From NCBI GenBank assembly GCA_017516065.1, contig JAFWDQ010000020.1, positions 21,600-85,599 of the forward strand: a stretch of DNA of 64,000 nt, written 5' to 3'. This DNA comes from Oscillospiraceae bacterium (lineage in GTDB: Bacteria; Bacillota; Clostridia; Oscillospirales; Oscillospiraceae). Below, in pieces: positions 10,143-18,416 of this stretch. The notes beneath the pieces are model-generated. The model made no database searches. It was given only the letters and a program-made list of their open reading frames with translations, and was not told where the DNA came from. The position numbers were made by a program, and so were the translations under genes. Each line of letters opens with the position of its first letter. The stretch's first letter is position 1.

Positions 10143-10760
10143 TCAGCTGTCGATATAGTGCCGGACCCGGAACCGGGCGCCCAGAGAGGCTGCCAGGGTC
10201 TCGCAGGCCGCCAGCTCCTCCGGCTCCATGCCCCGGTCCACTGCCGTCATGGTCACCTCGATGCCCGCGGCGGCGGCGCTGCGGGTAAAGTCCAGCATGG
10301 CCTGCCAGGCTTTGGCCCCGTCCCGGGGACAGGTGCGCGCTAGATACGTCTCCTCCGTGGCGCCGTTGAGGGAAATGGACAGCCGGTCGATGCGGCCCGC
10401 CAGCTCCGGCACCACGTCACGGCCTGAGATCAGGCACCCGTGGCCGTTGGTGTTGATCCGCACCGGAGGCAGGCCGGGGACCGTCTTTTTCAGCTCGTCG
10501 GTGAGCCAGAGGATATCCTCCATGCGGAAGGTGGGCTCGCCGAAGCCGCAGAAGACCAGTTCCTCATAGGATGGCAGGTCCCGGCGCAGCAGGTCCTCCA
10601 GGGCCTCCTGCCGGGAGGGCTCGTGGTCCAGCCACAGGTCGTCAGCGTAGATGCTGCCCCTGTTCCCGTTCTGCCGCAGGCAGAAGATGCAGGCGCAGTC
10701 GCACCGGTTGGTCAGGTTGACATACAGACCGCCGCCGTACTCGTATGTGATGGTCTCCAC
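10143..10760 (-). CDS. small radical SAM protein (TatD-linked type)
   Basis: A 205-aa radical SAM enzyme. The cluster motif is C20-x3-C24-x2-C27 in LTNRCDCACIFCLRQ. Downstream are the GGEP-like CGFGEPTFR segment, a strand with INTNG, and SISLNGATEETY, all normal for the family. Short length and sequence resemble the proteins often encoded beside or fused near TatD nuclease genes; no tatD gene is visible here. The substrate is unknown. The start is GTG, preceded by GAAAGGAGA at good distance, with a promoter at 10796-10824. It is transcribed away from the symporter gene and appears monocistronic. Confidence 0.85.
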   Translation of the reverse strand: METITYEYGGGLYVNLTNRCDCACIFCLRQNGNRGSIYADDLWLDHEPSRQEALEDLLRRDLPSYEELVFCGFGEPTFRMEDILWLTDELKKTVPGLPPVRINTNGHGCLISGRDVVPELAGRIDRLSISLNGATEETYLARTCPRDGAKAWQAMLDFTRSAAAAGIEVTMTAVDRGMEPEELAACETLAASLGARFRVRHYIDS

Positions 10761-10795
10761 GATACTTTCTCCTTTCGATGGCCGGGATCAAAATA

Positions 10796-10824
10796 AGCAT
10801 ACCATGAAAACCGGCGGGACGCAA
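10796..10824 (-). promoter_or_regulatory. promoter for radical SAM gene
   Basis: On the minus strand: TTGCGT, 17-bp spacer, TATGCT, 36 bp upstream of the GTG start. Confidence 0.65.
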
Positions 10825-10922
10825 GAGGCGTCTTTGTCGGGAGCGTTCTCTCTTTTTTGCTCCGCCGCCGTGGTACAAAGAAATTGCCGGCCTGTCCGGC
10901 GATCTGAAGGAGGTGGCGTAAG

Positions 10923-12335
10923 ATGACGCTTCTGCTGCGCGCGCTCAACGGCGTGGTCTGGTCCCCGCCGCTGCTGGCGCTTCTGCTGGCGGCGGGGCTC
11001 TGGTTTTCCCTCCGGTCCCGCTTTCTGCAGGTCCGGCTCCTGGGTCCCATGCTCCGACTGCTGACGAAGGGCCGGGCCGGGGACGGGATCTCTCCCTTTC
11101 AGGCTTTCTGCACCGCTCTGGCGGGACGGGTGGGCACCGGCAATATCGTGGGGACCTCCGCGGCGGTGCTGTACGGCGGCCCCGGGGCCCTGTTCTGGAT
11201 GTGGGTGCTGGCCTTTCTGGGTGCCGCCAGTGCCTTCGTGGAGTCCACCCTGGCCCAGCTCTACCGGGAGCCCTGGGAGGGCCAGTACTGCGGCGGACCC
11301 GCGTTCTACATCGAAAAGGGCCTCCGTCGCCGGGGCTGCGCCGCCGTCTTTGCCGTCGTGGCCCTGACGGCCTCCGGTCTGCTGCTGCCCGGAGTCCAGT
11401 CCAACGCCATCGCCCAGTCGCTGCAGGCGGCGTTCCGGCTGCCGGTATGGCTCTCCGGCGGCGTCTGCACCCTGCTGCTGGGGGTGCTGATCTTCGGCGG
11501 CATCCGGCGCATCGCCAGAGCCGCAGAATTCATCGTGCCGGCCATGGCGGCGCTGTATCTTCTCTGCGCCGGGGCGGTAACGATAGCGCATCTCCGTGAG
11601 GTGGGGCCCGCCTTCGCGCTGATCCTCTCCAGCGCCTTCGGCCGTGACGCCCTCTACGGCGGCATCTTCGGCAGCGCGATTCTGTGGGGCGTCCGCCGGG
11701 GCATCTACGCCAACGAGGCGGGGCAGGGGACCCAGGCCCACGCTGCCGCGGCGGCGGCGGCGGACCATCCGGCGGAGCAGGGGTTGGTCCAGGCTCTGGG
11801 CGTCTATGTGGACACCTTCCTCATCTGCACCGCCACGGGCCTGATGCTCCTGCTCACCGACTGCTATAACGTGCTGGACGGCGCCGGGCAGGTCCTCCAC
11901 CGGGGGGCGCCGATGATTGCCGACTGTCTGGAGCCGGGTCCCCGGTTCGTCCAGGCGGCCCTTGCCTCTGTGCTGGGCCCCGCGGGACCGGCCCTCATCG
12001 CCCTGTGCCTGGCCTTTTTCGCCTTCACCAGCCTGATGAGCTGCTACTATCAGGCCGAGTGCAACCTCCTCTGGCTCCTGCGGTCGGAGCGCCGCCGGGC
12101 GGTGGGGACGCCGGCGCTGCGCTGCGCCCTGCTGATCGTCACCTTCACCGCCGCCCTGATGACGGCGGACAGCGTCTGGAGCCTGGGGGACCTGGGGGCC
12201 GGGACCATGGCCTGGCTCAACGGCGCGGCGATCCTGCTGCTGCAGAAGCCGGCCTTCGACAGCCTTCGGGACTATGAGCGGCGGCGAAAACAGGCGCCCT
12301 GCCCGCCGGAGCCCAGGCCGGTCCTGCGGCGGTGA
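10923..12335 (+). CDS. alanine/glycine:cation symporter family (AGCS) transporter
   Basis: A 470-aa inner-membrane permease that imports alanine or glycine with Na+ or H+. AGCS hallmarks are visible: FCTALAGRVGTGNIVGTSAAVLYGGPGALFWMWVLAFLGAAS near residues 60-105, the FVESTLAQLYRE segment, and RRGIYANEAGQGTQAHAAAA around 258-277. Ten or more hydrophobic segments are evident. The start is well supported by AAGGAGGT nine bases upstream. It is encoded alone: the next gene has its own consensus-like promoter starting 7 bp after the stop. Which amino acid and ion it uses cannot be told from sequence. Confidence 0.94.
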   Translation: MTLLLRALNGVVWSPPLLALLLAAGLWFSLRSRFLQVRLLGPMLRLLTKGRAGDGISPFQAFCTALAGRVGTGNIVGTSAAVLYGGPGALFWMWVLAFLGAASAFVESTLAQLYREPWEGQYCGGPAFYIEKGLRRRGCAAVFAVVALTASGLLLPGVQSNAIAQSLQAAFRLPVWLSGGVCTLLLGVLIFGGIRRIARAAEFIVPAMAALYLLCAGAVTIAHLREVGPAFALILSSAFGRDALYGGIFGSAILWGVRRGIYANEAGQGTQAHAAAAAAADHPAEQGLVQALGVYVDTFLICTATGLMLLLTDCYNVLDGAGQVLHRGAPMIADCLEPGPRFVQAALASVLGPAGPALIALCLAFFAFTSLMSCYYQAECNLLWLLRSERRRAVGTPALRCALLIVTFTAALMTADSVWSLGDLGAGTMAWLNGAAILLLQKPAFDSLRDYERRRKQAPCPPEPRPVLRR

Positions 12336-12341
12336 GTTTCA

Positions 12342-12370
12342 TTGACGGCCGCCCCCGCGTGTGCTATACT
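12342..12370 (+). promoter_or_regulatory. promoter for the TSCPD-udg-dCMP deaminase operon
   Basis: TTGACG, 17-bp spacer, TATACT; the inferred transcription start is about 15-20 bases before the ATG at 12394, leaving room for only the AAGGAGGG ribosome site. Confidence 0.8.
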
Positions 12371-12393
12371 GCAAGGAAAAGGAGGGATATCCC

Positions 12394-12654
12394 ATGCGGT
12401 ATACATATCAGACAAAGGGCACCTGTTCCCGTGCCATCGCCTTTGATATCGATGAGAACGAAGTTGTCACCAACGTGGAATTCACCGGCGGCTGCAACGG
12501 CAATCTGAAGGGTATCGCCAGCCTGGTGGACGGCATGACCGGCAGCGAGATCCTGGCCAAGTGTCAGGGCATCACCTGCGGCAGCAAGCCCACCTCCTGC
12601 CCGGACCAGCTGGCACAGGCCATTCTGGCCGCCCGGGCAAAGATGCAGGCATGA
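12394..12654 (+). CDS. small TSCPD-domain protein
   Basis: An 86-aa protein belonging to the short TSCPD family (conserved TSCPD motif near the C-terminus, here [13 protein letters not shown]) with further conserved cysteines in [15 protein letters not shown] and [10 protein letters not shown]. The same domain ends some class II ribonucleotide reductases; the stand-alone protein has no firmly established role, but the cysteines suggest metal binding. The start is set at the ATG preceded by GGAGGG; an in-frame GTG 33 bases upstream overlaps the promoter and is unlikely. Its stop overlaps the start of the uracil-DNA glycosylase gene (ATGA), so the two are translationally coupled. Linkage to uracil repair and dCMP deaminase hints at deoxynucleotide metabolism (inference). 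Confidence 0.85.
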   Translation: MRYTYQTKGTCSRAIAFDIDENEVVTNVEFTGGCNGNLKGIASLVDGMTGSEILAKCQGITCGSKPTSCPDQLAQAILAARAKMQA

Positions 12655-13223
12655 CGGCGGACACCTGGGAGGCCCTGGAGCGGGAGTGCGGCGCGTGCCG
12701 CCGGTGTTCCCTGTGCCAGACGCGCCATAACGTGGTCTTCGGTGTCGGCAGCCCTCGGGCCGAGGTACTGTTCATCGGCGAGGGCCCCGGCGAGCAGGAG
12801 GATCTCCAGGGGGAGCCCTTCGTGGGCCGGGCCGGCAAGCTGCTGGACACCATGCTGGAAATCATCCATCTGGATCGGTCCCGGGTCTACATCGCCAATA
12901 TGGTCAAGTGCCGTCCCCCCGGCAACCGGGACCCGCTGAATGTGGAGCAGGACGCCTGCGCCCAGTGGCTGGAGCGGCAGATCGCCCTGCTGGCCCCGAA
13001 GCTCATCGTCTGCGTGGGGCGCATCTCCGCCATGCGCTTCATCCGGCCGGACTTCAAGATCACGAAGGAGCACGGCCAGTGGTTTGAGAAGGACGGCCGC
13101 CGGGTCATGGCCATCTACCACCCCGCCGCTCTGCTCCGGGACCCCGGCAAGCGGCCGGAGACCTTTGAGGATCTCAAGCGGCTGGAGGCGGCCATCCGGG
13201 AGACGTGCGACCATACTCTATAG
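12651..13223 (+). CDS. uracil-DNA glycosylase, family 4 (Fe-S)
   Basis: A 190-aa enzyme that removes uracil from DNA and starts base-excision repair. Family 4 features are visible: 4Fe-4S ligands C16 and C19 (GACRRCSLC), a third in [12 protein letters not shown] and a fourth in QDACAQWL; active-site motif 1 [24 protein letters not shown]; and the C-terminal HPAALLRDP motif. It shares a 4-bp overlap with the TSCPD gene and is followed 19 bp later by dCMP deaminase. The pairing is functionally sensible: the deaminase makes dUMP while the glycosylase removes misincorporated dUMP. Confidence 0.95.
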   Translation: MTADTWEALERECGACRRCSLCQTRHNVVFGVGSPRAEVLFIGEGPGEQEDLQGEPFVGRAGKLLDTMLEIIHLDRSRVYIANMVKCRPPGNRDPLNVEQDACAQWLERQIALLAPKLIVCVGRISAMRFIRPDFKITKEHGQWFEKDGRRVMAIYHPAALLRDPGKRPETFEDLKRLEAAIRETCDHTL

Positions 13224-13242
13224 AGAAAGAAGAAGGGCATTT

Positions 13243-13719
13243 ATGGAGCGAATCAGCAAGGAAAACTACTATCTGGACATCGCCCAGACCGTTCTGGAGC
13301 GGTCCACCTGCCTGCGCCGTCACTACGGCGCCATCATCGTGCAGAAGGACGAGATCATCTCCACCGGCTACAACGGCGCCCCCCGGGGCCGGAAGAACTG
13401 CGTGGACATGGGCACCTGCACCCGGGAGACCATGGGCATCCCCAGCGGACAGCGCTATGAGCTGTGCCGTTCCGTCCACGCCGAGGCCAACGCCATCATC
13501 TCCGCGCCCCGGAACCAGATGGTGGGGGCCACCCTGTATCTGGCCGGACGGGACGCCAAGACCGGCGCCCTGCTCACCGACGCCACCTCCTGTTCCATGT
13601 GCCGCCGCATGATCATCAACGCCGGGCTGGAGCGGGTGGTGACCCGCATCTCGCCCACGGAATTCATCGTGGTCCCCGTCTCGGACTGGGTCCGGGAGGA
13701 CGACACCCTGCCGGTCTGA
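13243..13719 (+). CDS. deoxycytidylate (dCMP) deaminase family protein
   Basis: A 158-aa zinc-dependent deaminase, converting dCMP to dUMP for thymidylate synthesis. The zinc/catalytic motif is HAE in SVHAEANAII, and the second zinc pair is CxxC in TSCSMCRRMIINAGLERVV (the usual Pro before the first Cys is Ser-Cys here). The segment STGYNGAPRGRKNC is typical for the dCMP/ComEB branch rather than cytidine deaminase. The ATG at 13243 follows GAAAGAAGAAGGG; the longer in-frame extension upstream runs through the udg gene in another frame and is not real. Third gene of the operon. Confidence 0.92.
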   Translation: MERISKENYYLDIAQTVLERSTCLRRHYGAIIVQKDEIISTGYNGAPRGRKNCVDMGTCTRETMGIPSGQRYELCRSVHAEANAIISAPRNQMVGATLYLAGRDAKTGALLTDATSCSMCRRMIINAGLERVVTRISPTEFIVVPVSDWVREDDTLPV

Positions 13720-13743
13720 CCGGCTTTGCGGAGGTCCTGTACT

Positions 13744-14973
13744 ATGGCTGAAACCCCCATCGCCGCCTCCCTGCGGCGTCACGGACTGCTGTCCCTGCCC
13801 CGGGCGTCCACGGAGGCGCTGCTGGAGTCTCAGATGCGGATCGGGCTCTTCGGCGGCGCCGGCTCTGTGCCCATGCTGCCCACCGCTCTGTGCCCCTTCG
13901 GGCCGCTGCCCGCCGATACGCCCGCGGCGGTGCTTCTGGCGGACCACGAGACCTTTTCCGTGGCCCTTGTGACCTGGACGGACCGGGGGCCCGAAATCAC
14001 GGAGCGGGACAGCTTCCCCATGCCGGGGCTGGATTATCCCTCCCCCTGGGAGGACCTGATCTATCTGGCCGCCGAGCTGGCGGAGCCGCTGATCCGACAG
14101 GCCGCGGGGGCCTGTTTCTGCTATGCCCTGCCCGCCGTCCCGGCGGGCCGTGATCTGTCCGCCCTGACGCCGCCGCTGCGGATCAGCGGCGCGGAGGGCC
14201 GTCTGCTCTGCGCCTCTCTGACCGCCGAGCTGGCCGGCCGGGGCGTGGAGGAACGGCCTCTCGTCGCTCTGGACGATGCCTGCGCGGCGCTGCTGGCGGC
14301 CACGGTGCTGGCTCCGGACGCCGACCGCTGTCTGGGTCTGTCCTGGGGCCGGGATGTCCGGCTCAGTCTGGCGGCGCCCCGGGCCGCCATCCCCAAGCTG
14401 ACGGGGCCCGGCAGCGACCAGGGCTTCGTACTGCTGAACACCGGCGTCGCCGGCTTCACCGGCCTGCCCGTGGGCGACGCGGACCTGATCGTGGACCGGG
14501 ACGCCGGGGACGCCGGGAAGAATCTCCTGCGCAAGGCGGCGGCCCTGCCGAATCTGGGCGAGACGGCCCGGTTTACCCTGCTCAAGGGCGTGGAGGACGG
14601 CCTGTTCACCTTTGCCGGCGGCCGCGCCCTGCTGGGGCTGACCCATCTGTCCTTCGAGGCGGTGGACGAGCTGCTCCGGGACCGGGAGAACGGTCTGCTG
14701 ACCACCCTCTGCCCGGCGCCGGAGGACCGGGAGGCCGCCCGGGGACTCTGCACCGCCGTCTGCCGCCGGGCGGTGGATCTGACGGCCTCCGCTCTGTCCG
14801 CGGCTCTGCGCCTCACCGGCGGCGGCCGTGCCCCCTGCGCTGTGGTCACAGGCGGCGCGGAGCATACCGTCCTGCTGCCGATGCTGCGTCAGGCACTGCC
14901 GGACGTCGCGCTGGAGACGCCGGAGGACGCCGTCCTCATCGGCGCCGCGGCGGGACTGCTGCGGAATCTGTAA
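13744..14973 (+). CDS. degenerate hexokinase-family (ASKHA fold) protein
   Basis: A 415-aa protein resembling eukaryotic-type hexokinases as found in some Clostridia. The segments SVPMLPT, SFPMPGLDY, CFCYALP, VALDDACAALLAA and LLNTGVAGFTGLPVGDADLIVDRDAGDAGKNLL align in order with hexokinase MLPT, FPMPG, CFSYP, VLNDTVGTLLA and IN-E-G-(F)-(D)-GK. The ATP phosphate-1 loop (DxGGTNFR) is replaced by VLLADHETFSVAL, the phosphate-2 GTGTN segment by LGLSWGRDV, and the usual Asn-Asp by Asp-Asp. This points to altered activity or a pseudoenzyme with a sensing or structural role. The ATG follows GGAGG at correct spacing, 24 bp after the deaminase gene; in the same operon. Assignment is by motif order only. 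Confidence 0.6.
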   Translation: MAETPIAASLRRHGLLSLPRASTEALLESQMRIGLFGGAGSVPMLPTALCPFGPLPADTPAAVLLADHETFSVALVTWTDRGPEITERDSFPMPGLDYPSPWEDLIYLAAELAEPLIRQAAGACFCYALPAVPAGRDLSALTPPLRISGAEGRLLCASLTAELAGRGVEERPLVALDDACAALLAATVLAPDADRCLGLSWGRDVRLSLAAPRAAIPKLTGPGSDQGFVLLNTGVAGFTGLPVGDADLIVDRDAGDAGKNLLRKAAALPNLGETARFTLLKGVEDGLFTFAGGRALLGLTHLSFEAVDELLRDRENGLLTTLCPAPEDREAARGLCTAVCRRAVDLTASALSAALRLTGGGRAPCAVVTGGAEHTVLLPMLRQALPDVALETPEDAVLIGAAAGLLRNL

Positions 14974-14985
14974 AACGAATGACAG

Positions 14986-15018
14986 CCCCGGGCCCCTTGT
15001 TCCGAGGGCCCGGGGTTT
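14986..15018 (+). terminator. intrinsic terminator after hexokinase-like gene
   Basis: A perfect 10-bp stem CCCCGGGCCC / GGGCCCGGGG with a 10-nt loop, followed by only three T residues. A second, better hairpin lies at 15067-15101. Confidence 0.65.
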
Positions 15019-15066
15019 CGCGCGCTGTCAAAAAGGGGAGGCCCGGCCGGTCCCCGAGCCCATCGT

Positions 15067-15101
15067 CGGCGGAAAGGTTTTCACCTTTGCCGCCGGTTTT
15101 T
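15067..15101 (+). terminator. second intrinsic terminator upstream of rny
   Basis: Stem CGGCGGAAAGGT / ACCTTTGCCGCCG (one bulge) followed by GTTTTTG; it ends just before the rny promoter and insulates rny from the operon upstream. Confidence 0.75.
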
Positions 15102-15114
15102 GTCCGTTTATCCC

Positions 15115-15143
15115 TTGACAGACCTGCCCGGTAGAGATACAAT
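15115..15143 (+). promoter_or_regulatory. promoter for rny
   Basis: TTGACA, 17-bp spacer, TACAAT. The start codon is ~160 bases downstream, so rny has a leader of about 155 nt (15150-15304) in which I saw no recognisable riboswitch. Confidence 0.85.
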
Positions 15144-15304
15144 AAATTGTTATTATACATAATGGGTCGCTGTATGTACCGGCAAGAGCGCGCCGGAAAA
15201 CAGCCGCCTGTTGTGTCACGCCCGGGAACATGGGCCCTCCCTGTTTTCGCCGCTTTTTTCCCTCCGCGGCGTCCCCCGGGCAGTATCAATCAGGAGGTGC
15301 AGAT

Positions 15305-16852
15305 ATGCTGGGGTATATTCTGACCGGCGTCATCGCCTTTGTGGTGGCGTTCGTCATTGCTTTTTTCGCCGGCATCCAGTATCGTAAAAAAGTTGCAGAA
15401 AAAGAGATCACCAGCGCTGAGGACGAGGCCAAGCGGATCATCAACGAGGCTCTGCGGGACGCCGAGGCCAAAAAGCGCGAAGCTCTGGTGGAAGCCAAGG
15501 AGGAGATCATCAAGGCCAAGGCCGAGCATGAACGGGAGGTCAAGGAACAGCGGGCCGACCTGCAGAAGCAGGAACGCCGTCTGGAGCAGAAGGAAGAAAA
15601 TCTGGACAAAAAGATGGACACCATCGAGCGCAAGGAGGAGAGCCTGAACGCGCGTCTGGCCAACGTGGAGGCCGCAAAGACGGAGGTGGCCGCTCTGAAA
15701 AAGGAGCAGGTGGAGGTCCTGGAGAAGATCTCCGGCTACACCACCGAGGAGGCCAAGGAGTACCTCATCGCCCAGCTGGAGAGCGAGGTCACCCACGAGG
15801 AGGCCATCAAGGTCAAGGAGATTCAGGCCCGGTTCAAGGAGGAGGCCGATACCTACGCCAGAGAGGTCGTCGCCACCGCCATCCAGCGGTGCGCCGCGGA
15901 CCACGTGGCGGAGGTCACCGTCTCCGTCGTTCCCCTGCCCAACGATGAGATGAAGGGCCGCGTCATCGGCCGCGAGGGCCGCAATATCCGCACGCTGGAA
16001 ACGCTCACCGGCGTGGATCTGATCATCGATGACACGCCGGAGGCCATCACCGTCTCCAGCTTCGACCCCGTCCGCCGGGAGATCGCCCGGCTGTCCCTGG
16101 AAAAGCTCATCGCCGACGGCCGCATCCATCCCTCCCGCATTGAGGAGATGGTGGAAAAGGCCCGCCGTGAGGTGGACGCCGTCATCAAGGCGGAGGGTGA
16201 GCGCGCCGTGTTCGAGACCGGTATCCACGATATCAATCCCGAGCTGGTGAAGATCCTGGGCCGCCAGAAGTACCGTACCAGTTACGGCCAGAACGTGCTG
16301 AACCACTCCATCGAGGTGGCTCACATCGCCGGTCTGCTGGCCGCTGAGATCGACGCCGACGTCGATCAGGCCAAGCGGGCGGGCCTGCTCCATGACCTGG
16401 GCAAGGCCATCGACCATGAGGTGGAGGGCTCCCACGTCACCATCGGCGTGGATCTGGCCCGGAAATACAAGGAGGACGAGGCGATCGTCCACGCCATCCA
16501 CGCCCATCACGGCGACGTGGAGCCGCAGACCGTCGTGGCCTGTCTGGTCCAGGCGGCCGACGCGATCTCCGCCGCCCGCCCCGGCGCCCGGCGCGAGAAT
16601 CTGGAGAACTACATCAAGCGGCTGGAGAAGCTGGAAGAGCTCACCAGCAGCTTCCCCTGTGTGGAGTCCTCCTTTGCCATCCAGGCCGGACGGGAGGTCC
16701 GCATCCTGGTCAAGCCCGAAAAGCTCTCCGAGGATGAGATGACGCTGTTTGCCCGCAACGTGGCCAAGAAGATCGAGGACGAGATGGAGTATCCCGGCCA
16801 GATCAAGGTCCACGTGATCCGGGAGACCAAGGCCGTGGAGTACGCAAAATAA
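15305..16852 (+). CDS. rny: ribonuclease Y
   Basis: A 515-aa membrane-anchored endoribonuclease that initiates mRNA decay in Firmicutes. In order: an N-terminal transmembrane helix ([18 protein letters not shown], ~4-22), a long charged coiled coil (to ~200), a KH RNA-binding domain with [14 protein letters not shown], and an HD domain with [10 protein letters not shown] and [17 protein letters not shown] providing the metal-binding His/Asp residues. The start at 15305 is chosen for AGGAGGTG upstream and because it places the membrane helix at the N-terminus; a longer frame upstream lacks both. A strong hairpin follows the gene. Confidence 0.97.
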   Translation: MLGYILTGVIAFVVAFVIAFFAGIQYRKKVAEKEITSAEDEAKRIINEALRDAEAKKREALVEAKEEIIKAKAEHEREVKEQRADLQKQERRLEQKEENLDKKMDTIERKEESLNARLANVEAAKTEVAALKKEQVEVLEKISGYTTEEAKEYLIAQLESEVTHEEAIKVKEIQARFKEEADTYAREVVATAIQRCAADHVAEVTVSVVPLPNDEMKGRVIGREGRNIRTLETLTGVDLIIDDTPEAITVSSFDPVRREIARLSLEKLIADGRIHPSRIEEMVEKARREVDAVIKAEGERAVFETGIHDINPELVKILGRQKYRTSYGQNVLNHSIEVAHIAGLLAAEIDADVDQAKRAGLLHDLGKAIDHEVEGSHVTIGVDLARKYKEDEAIVHAIHAHHGDVEPQTVVACLVQAADAISAARPGARRENLENYIKRLEKLEELTSSFPCVESSFAIQAGREVRILVKPEKLSEDEMTLFARNVAKKIEDEMEYPGQIKVHVIRETKAVEYAK

Positions 16853-16867
16853 GAATTTCGCAGCAAT

Positions 16868-16911
16868 ACGGGCATGCCGGGGAGCAGATCCGTCTCCGGT
16901 ATGCCCGTTTC
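16868..16911 (+). terminator. hairpin after rny, probable terminator
   Basis: A 13-bp stem ACGGGCATGCCGG / CCGGTATGCCCGT (one G-T pair) with a 15-nt loop and a short TTTCTGT tail. It sits in the 84-bp gap between rny and queT; it could also act as the leader of queT, but I recognise no preQ1 riboswitch core. Confidence 0.6.
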
Positions 16912-16936
16912 TGTCATACAGAACGGGAGAAAACCT

Positions 16937-17443
16937 ATGAAAGCACAACAGCTGACCCTGTGCGGCATGGTCGCCGCGGCCTACGTGATACTGACGCTGA
17001 TCACGTCCGCCTTCGGCCTGGCCTACGGCCCGATCCAGTTCCGCATCTCTGAGGCCCTGTGCATGCTGCCCTTCTACTTCCCCATGACCACCTGGGGCCT
17101 GTTTATCGGCTGTCTGGTATCCAACCTGCTCAGCCCCTACGGCGCCATCGACATGATCGTGGGCAGCATCGCCACCCTGCTGGCCTGCCTCTGGACCACC
17201 CGCCTGCGGCGGAAGGTCGTGGCGCCCCTGCCCATGGCCATCGTCAACGGCGTCCTGGTCGGCGCCATGATCGCCCTGTCCGAGTCCTCGGATCCGGCGG
17301 TCTTCCTGCCGGCCTTCCTGTGGAACGCCTGCACCGTGGCCGCCGGGGAGCTGGTGGTGGGCTATGTGCTGGGCCTGCCTCTGCTGCACTTCCTGCCCCG
17401 CAGCGCCTTCTTCCGTCCCCGGATCATGCAGAACCGACCGTAA
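16937..17443 (+). CDS. queT: QueT-type queuosine precursor transporter
   Basis: A 168-aa integral membrane protein of the QueT family, substrate-binding (S) components of ECF-type transporters for queuosine precursors. It has five to six hydrophobic segments; family-like stretches are AYVILTLITSAFGLAYGPIQFRISEALCMLPFYFP and WGLFIGCLVSNLLSPYGAIDMIVGSIATLLA. The ATG has GGGAGAAAA upstream. The energising ECF module (T and A components) is not in this window and is presumably shared. A QueG-like Fe-S protein at 35.6 kb may belong to the same modification pathway, but the genes are far apart. Confidence 0.9.
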   Translation: MKAQQLTLCGMVAAAYVILTLITSAFGLAYGPIQFRISEALCMLPFYFPMTTWGLFIGCLVSNLLSPYGAIDMIVGSIATLLACLWTTRLRRKVVAPLPMAIVNGVLVGAMIALSESSDPAVFLPAFLWNACTVAAGELVVGYVLGLPLLHFLPRSAFFRPRIMQNRP

Positions 17444-17489
17444 CCGTCCCGACCGTCCCGTTTTCGGTCATAAGAGAGGAGCGACGCAT

Positions 17490-18350
17490 ATGCGCGTAAA
17501 GAAAGCCGTCATCCCCGCGGCGGGCCTGGGTACCCGTATGCTGCCCGCCACCAAGACCGTCCCCAAGGAGATGCTGCCTCTGGTGGACAAGCCGGTGATC
17601 CAGTACATCATTGAGGAGGCCGTGGAGGCCGGTATCGAGGACATCCTCATCGTCACCAACCGGGCCAAGTCCGCCATGGACGACTACTTTGACTACCATC
17701 CGGAGCTGGAGCGGAAGCTGGCCGCCTCCGGCCGGGACGCGGATCTGGAGGCTGTCCGCCGGGCGGCGGATCTGGCCAATATCTTCTACGTCCGGCAGAA
17801 GGAGACCCTGGGTCTGGGCCACGCCATCTGGCGGGCCAGACGCTTCGTGGGCGACGAGCCCTTCGCCGTGCTGCTGGGGGACGACATCATGAAGGCCGAC
17901 CGGCCGGTGATCGGCCAGCTCATCGCCGCGGCGGAGAAATACGACGCCCCCTGCGTAGGGACCCAGCCGGTGGCGCCGGAGGCCATCTCCCGGTACTCCT
18001 CCCTGAAGCTGGAGCCCCTGGAGGACCGCATCTTCCGGGTCACGGACATGAACGAGAAGCCCACCCCGGAGACAAAGCTGTCCGACTACGCCATCCTGGG
18101 CCGGTACGTGCTCACGCCGGATATCTTCCCGGTGCTGGAGCAGACGAAGCCCGGCTACGGCGGCGAGATCCAGCTCACCGACGCCATGCGGGAGCTGTGT
18201 CACACCCGGTTCTTCACCGCCGCCCACTTTGAGGGCCGCCGCTACGACACCGGAAACCTGTGCGGCTTTCTGGAGGCCACCATCGACTTTGCTCTGGAGC
18301 ACCCCGCCAGCGGAGACTGGCTCCGGGAGTTTTTGAAAACGAAGCTGTAA
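17490..18350 (+). CDS. galU: UTP--glucose-1-phosphate uridylyltransferase
   Basis: A 286-aa nucleotidyltransferase making UDP-glucose for cell-envelope glycans. The N-terminal signature AAGLGTRMLPATKTVPKEMLPLVDKPVIQYIIEEA is the GalU nucleotide-binding motif, and GLGHAIWRAR plus LLGDDIM (metal-binding Asp) are in place. The ATG at 17490 follows GAGAGGAG; the longer frame upstream runs through queT in a different frame. It lies 46 bp after queT and is closed by a strong bidirectional terminator. Supply of UDP-glucose fits the envelope genes around it, though that link is only by position. Confidence 0.96.
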   Translation: MRVKKAVIPAAGLGTRMLPATKTVPKEMLPLVDKPVIQYIIEEAVEAGIEDILIVTNRAKSAMDDYFDYHPELERKLAASGRDADLEAVRRAADLANIFYVRQKETLGLGHAIWRARRFVGDEPFAVLLGDDIMKADRPVIGQLIAAAEKYDAPCVGTQPVAPEAISRYSSLKLEPLEDRIFRVTDMNEKPTPETKLSDYAILGRYVLTPDIFPVLEQTKPGYGGEIQLTDAMRELCHTRFFTAAHFEGRRYDTGNLCGFLEATIDFALEHPASGDWLREFLKTKL

Positions 18351-18356
18351 GACGAT

Positions 18357-18396
18357 AAAAAAGCCGCGCTGCGGAGACCCGCAGCGCGGCTTTTTT
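18357..18396. terminator. bidirectional terminator between galU and the SLH/C39 gene
   Basis: Near-symmetric hairpin: an A-run plus GCCGCGCTGCGG, a 4-nt loop, CCGCAGCGCGGC and a T-run. It serves galU on plus and the converging gene on minus. Confidence 0.93.
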
Positions 18397-18416
18397 GTTT
18401 TTTGACGGCGCAGCCG

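Noticed and set aside
16853..16936. preQ1 riboswitch ahead of queT
   Set aside because: I found only the strong hairpin at 16868-16911; no preQ1-I or -II core sequence could be recognised.
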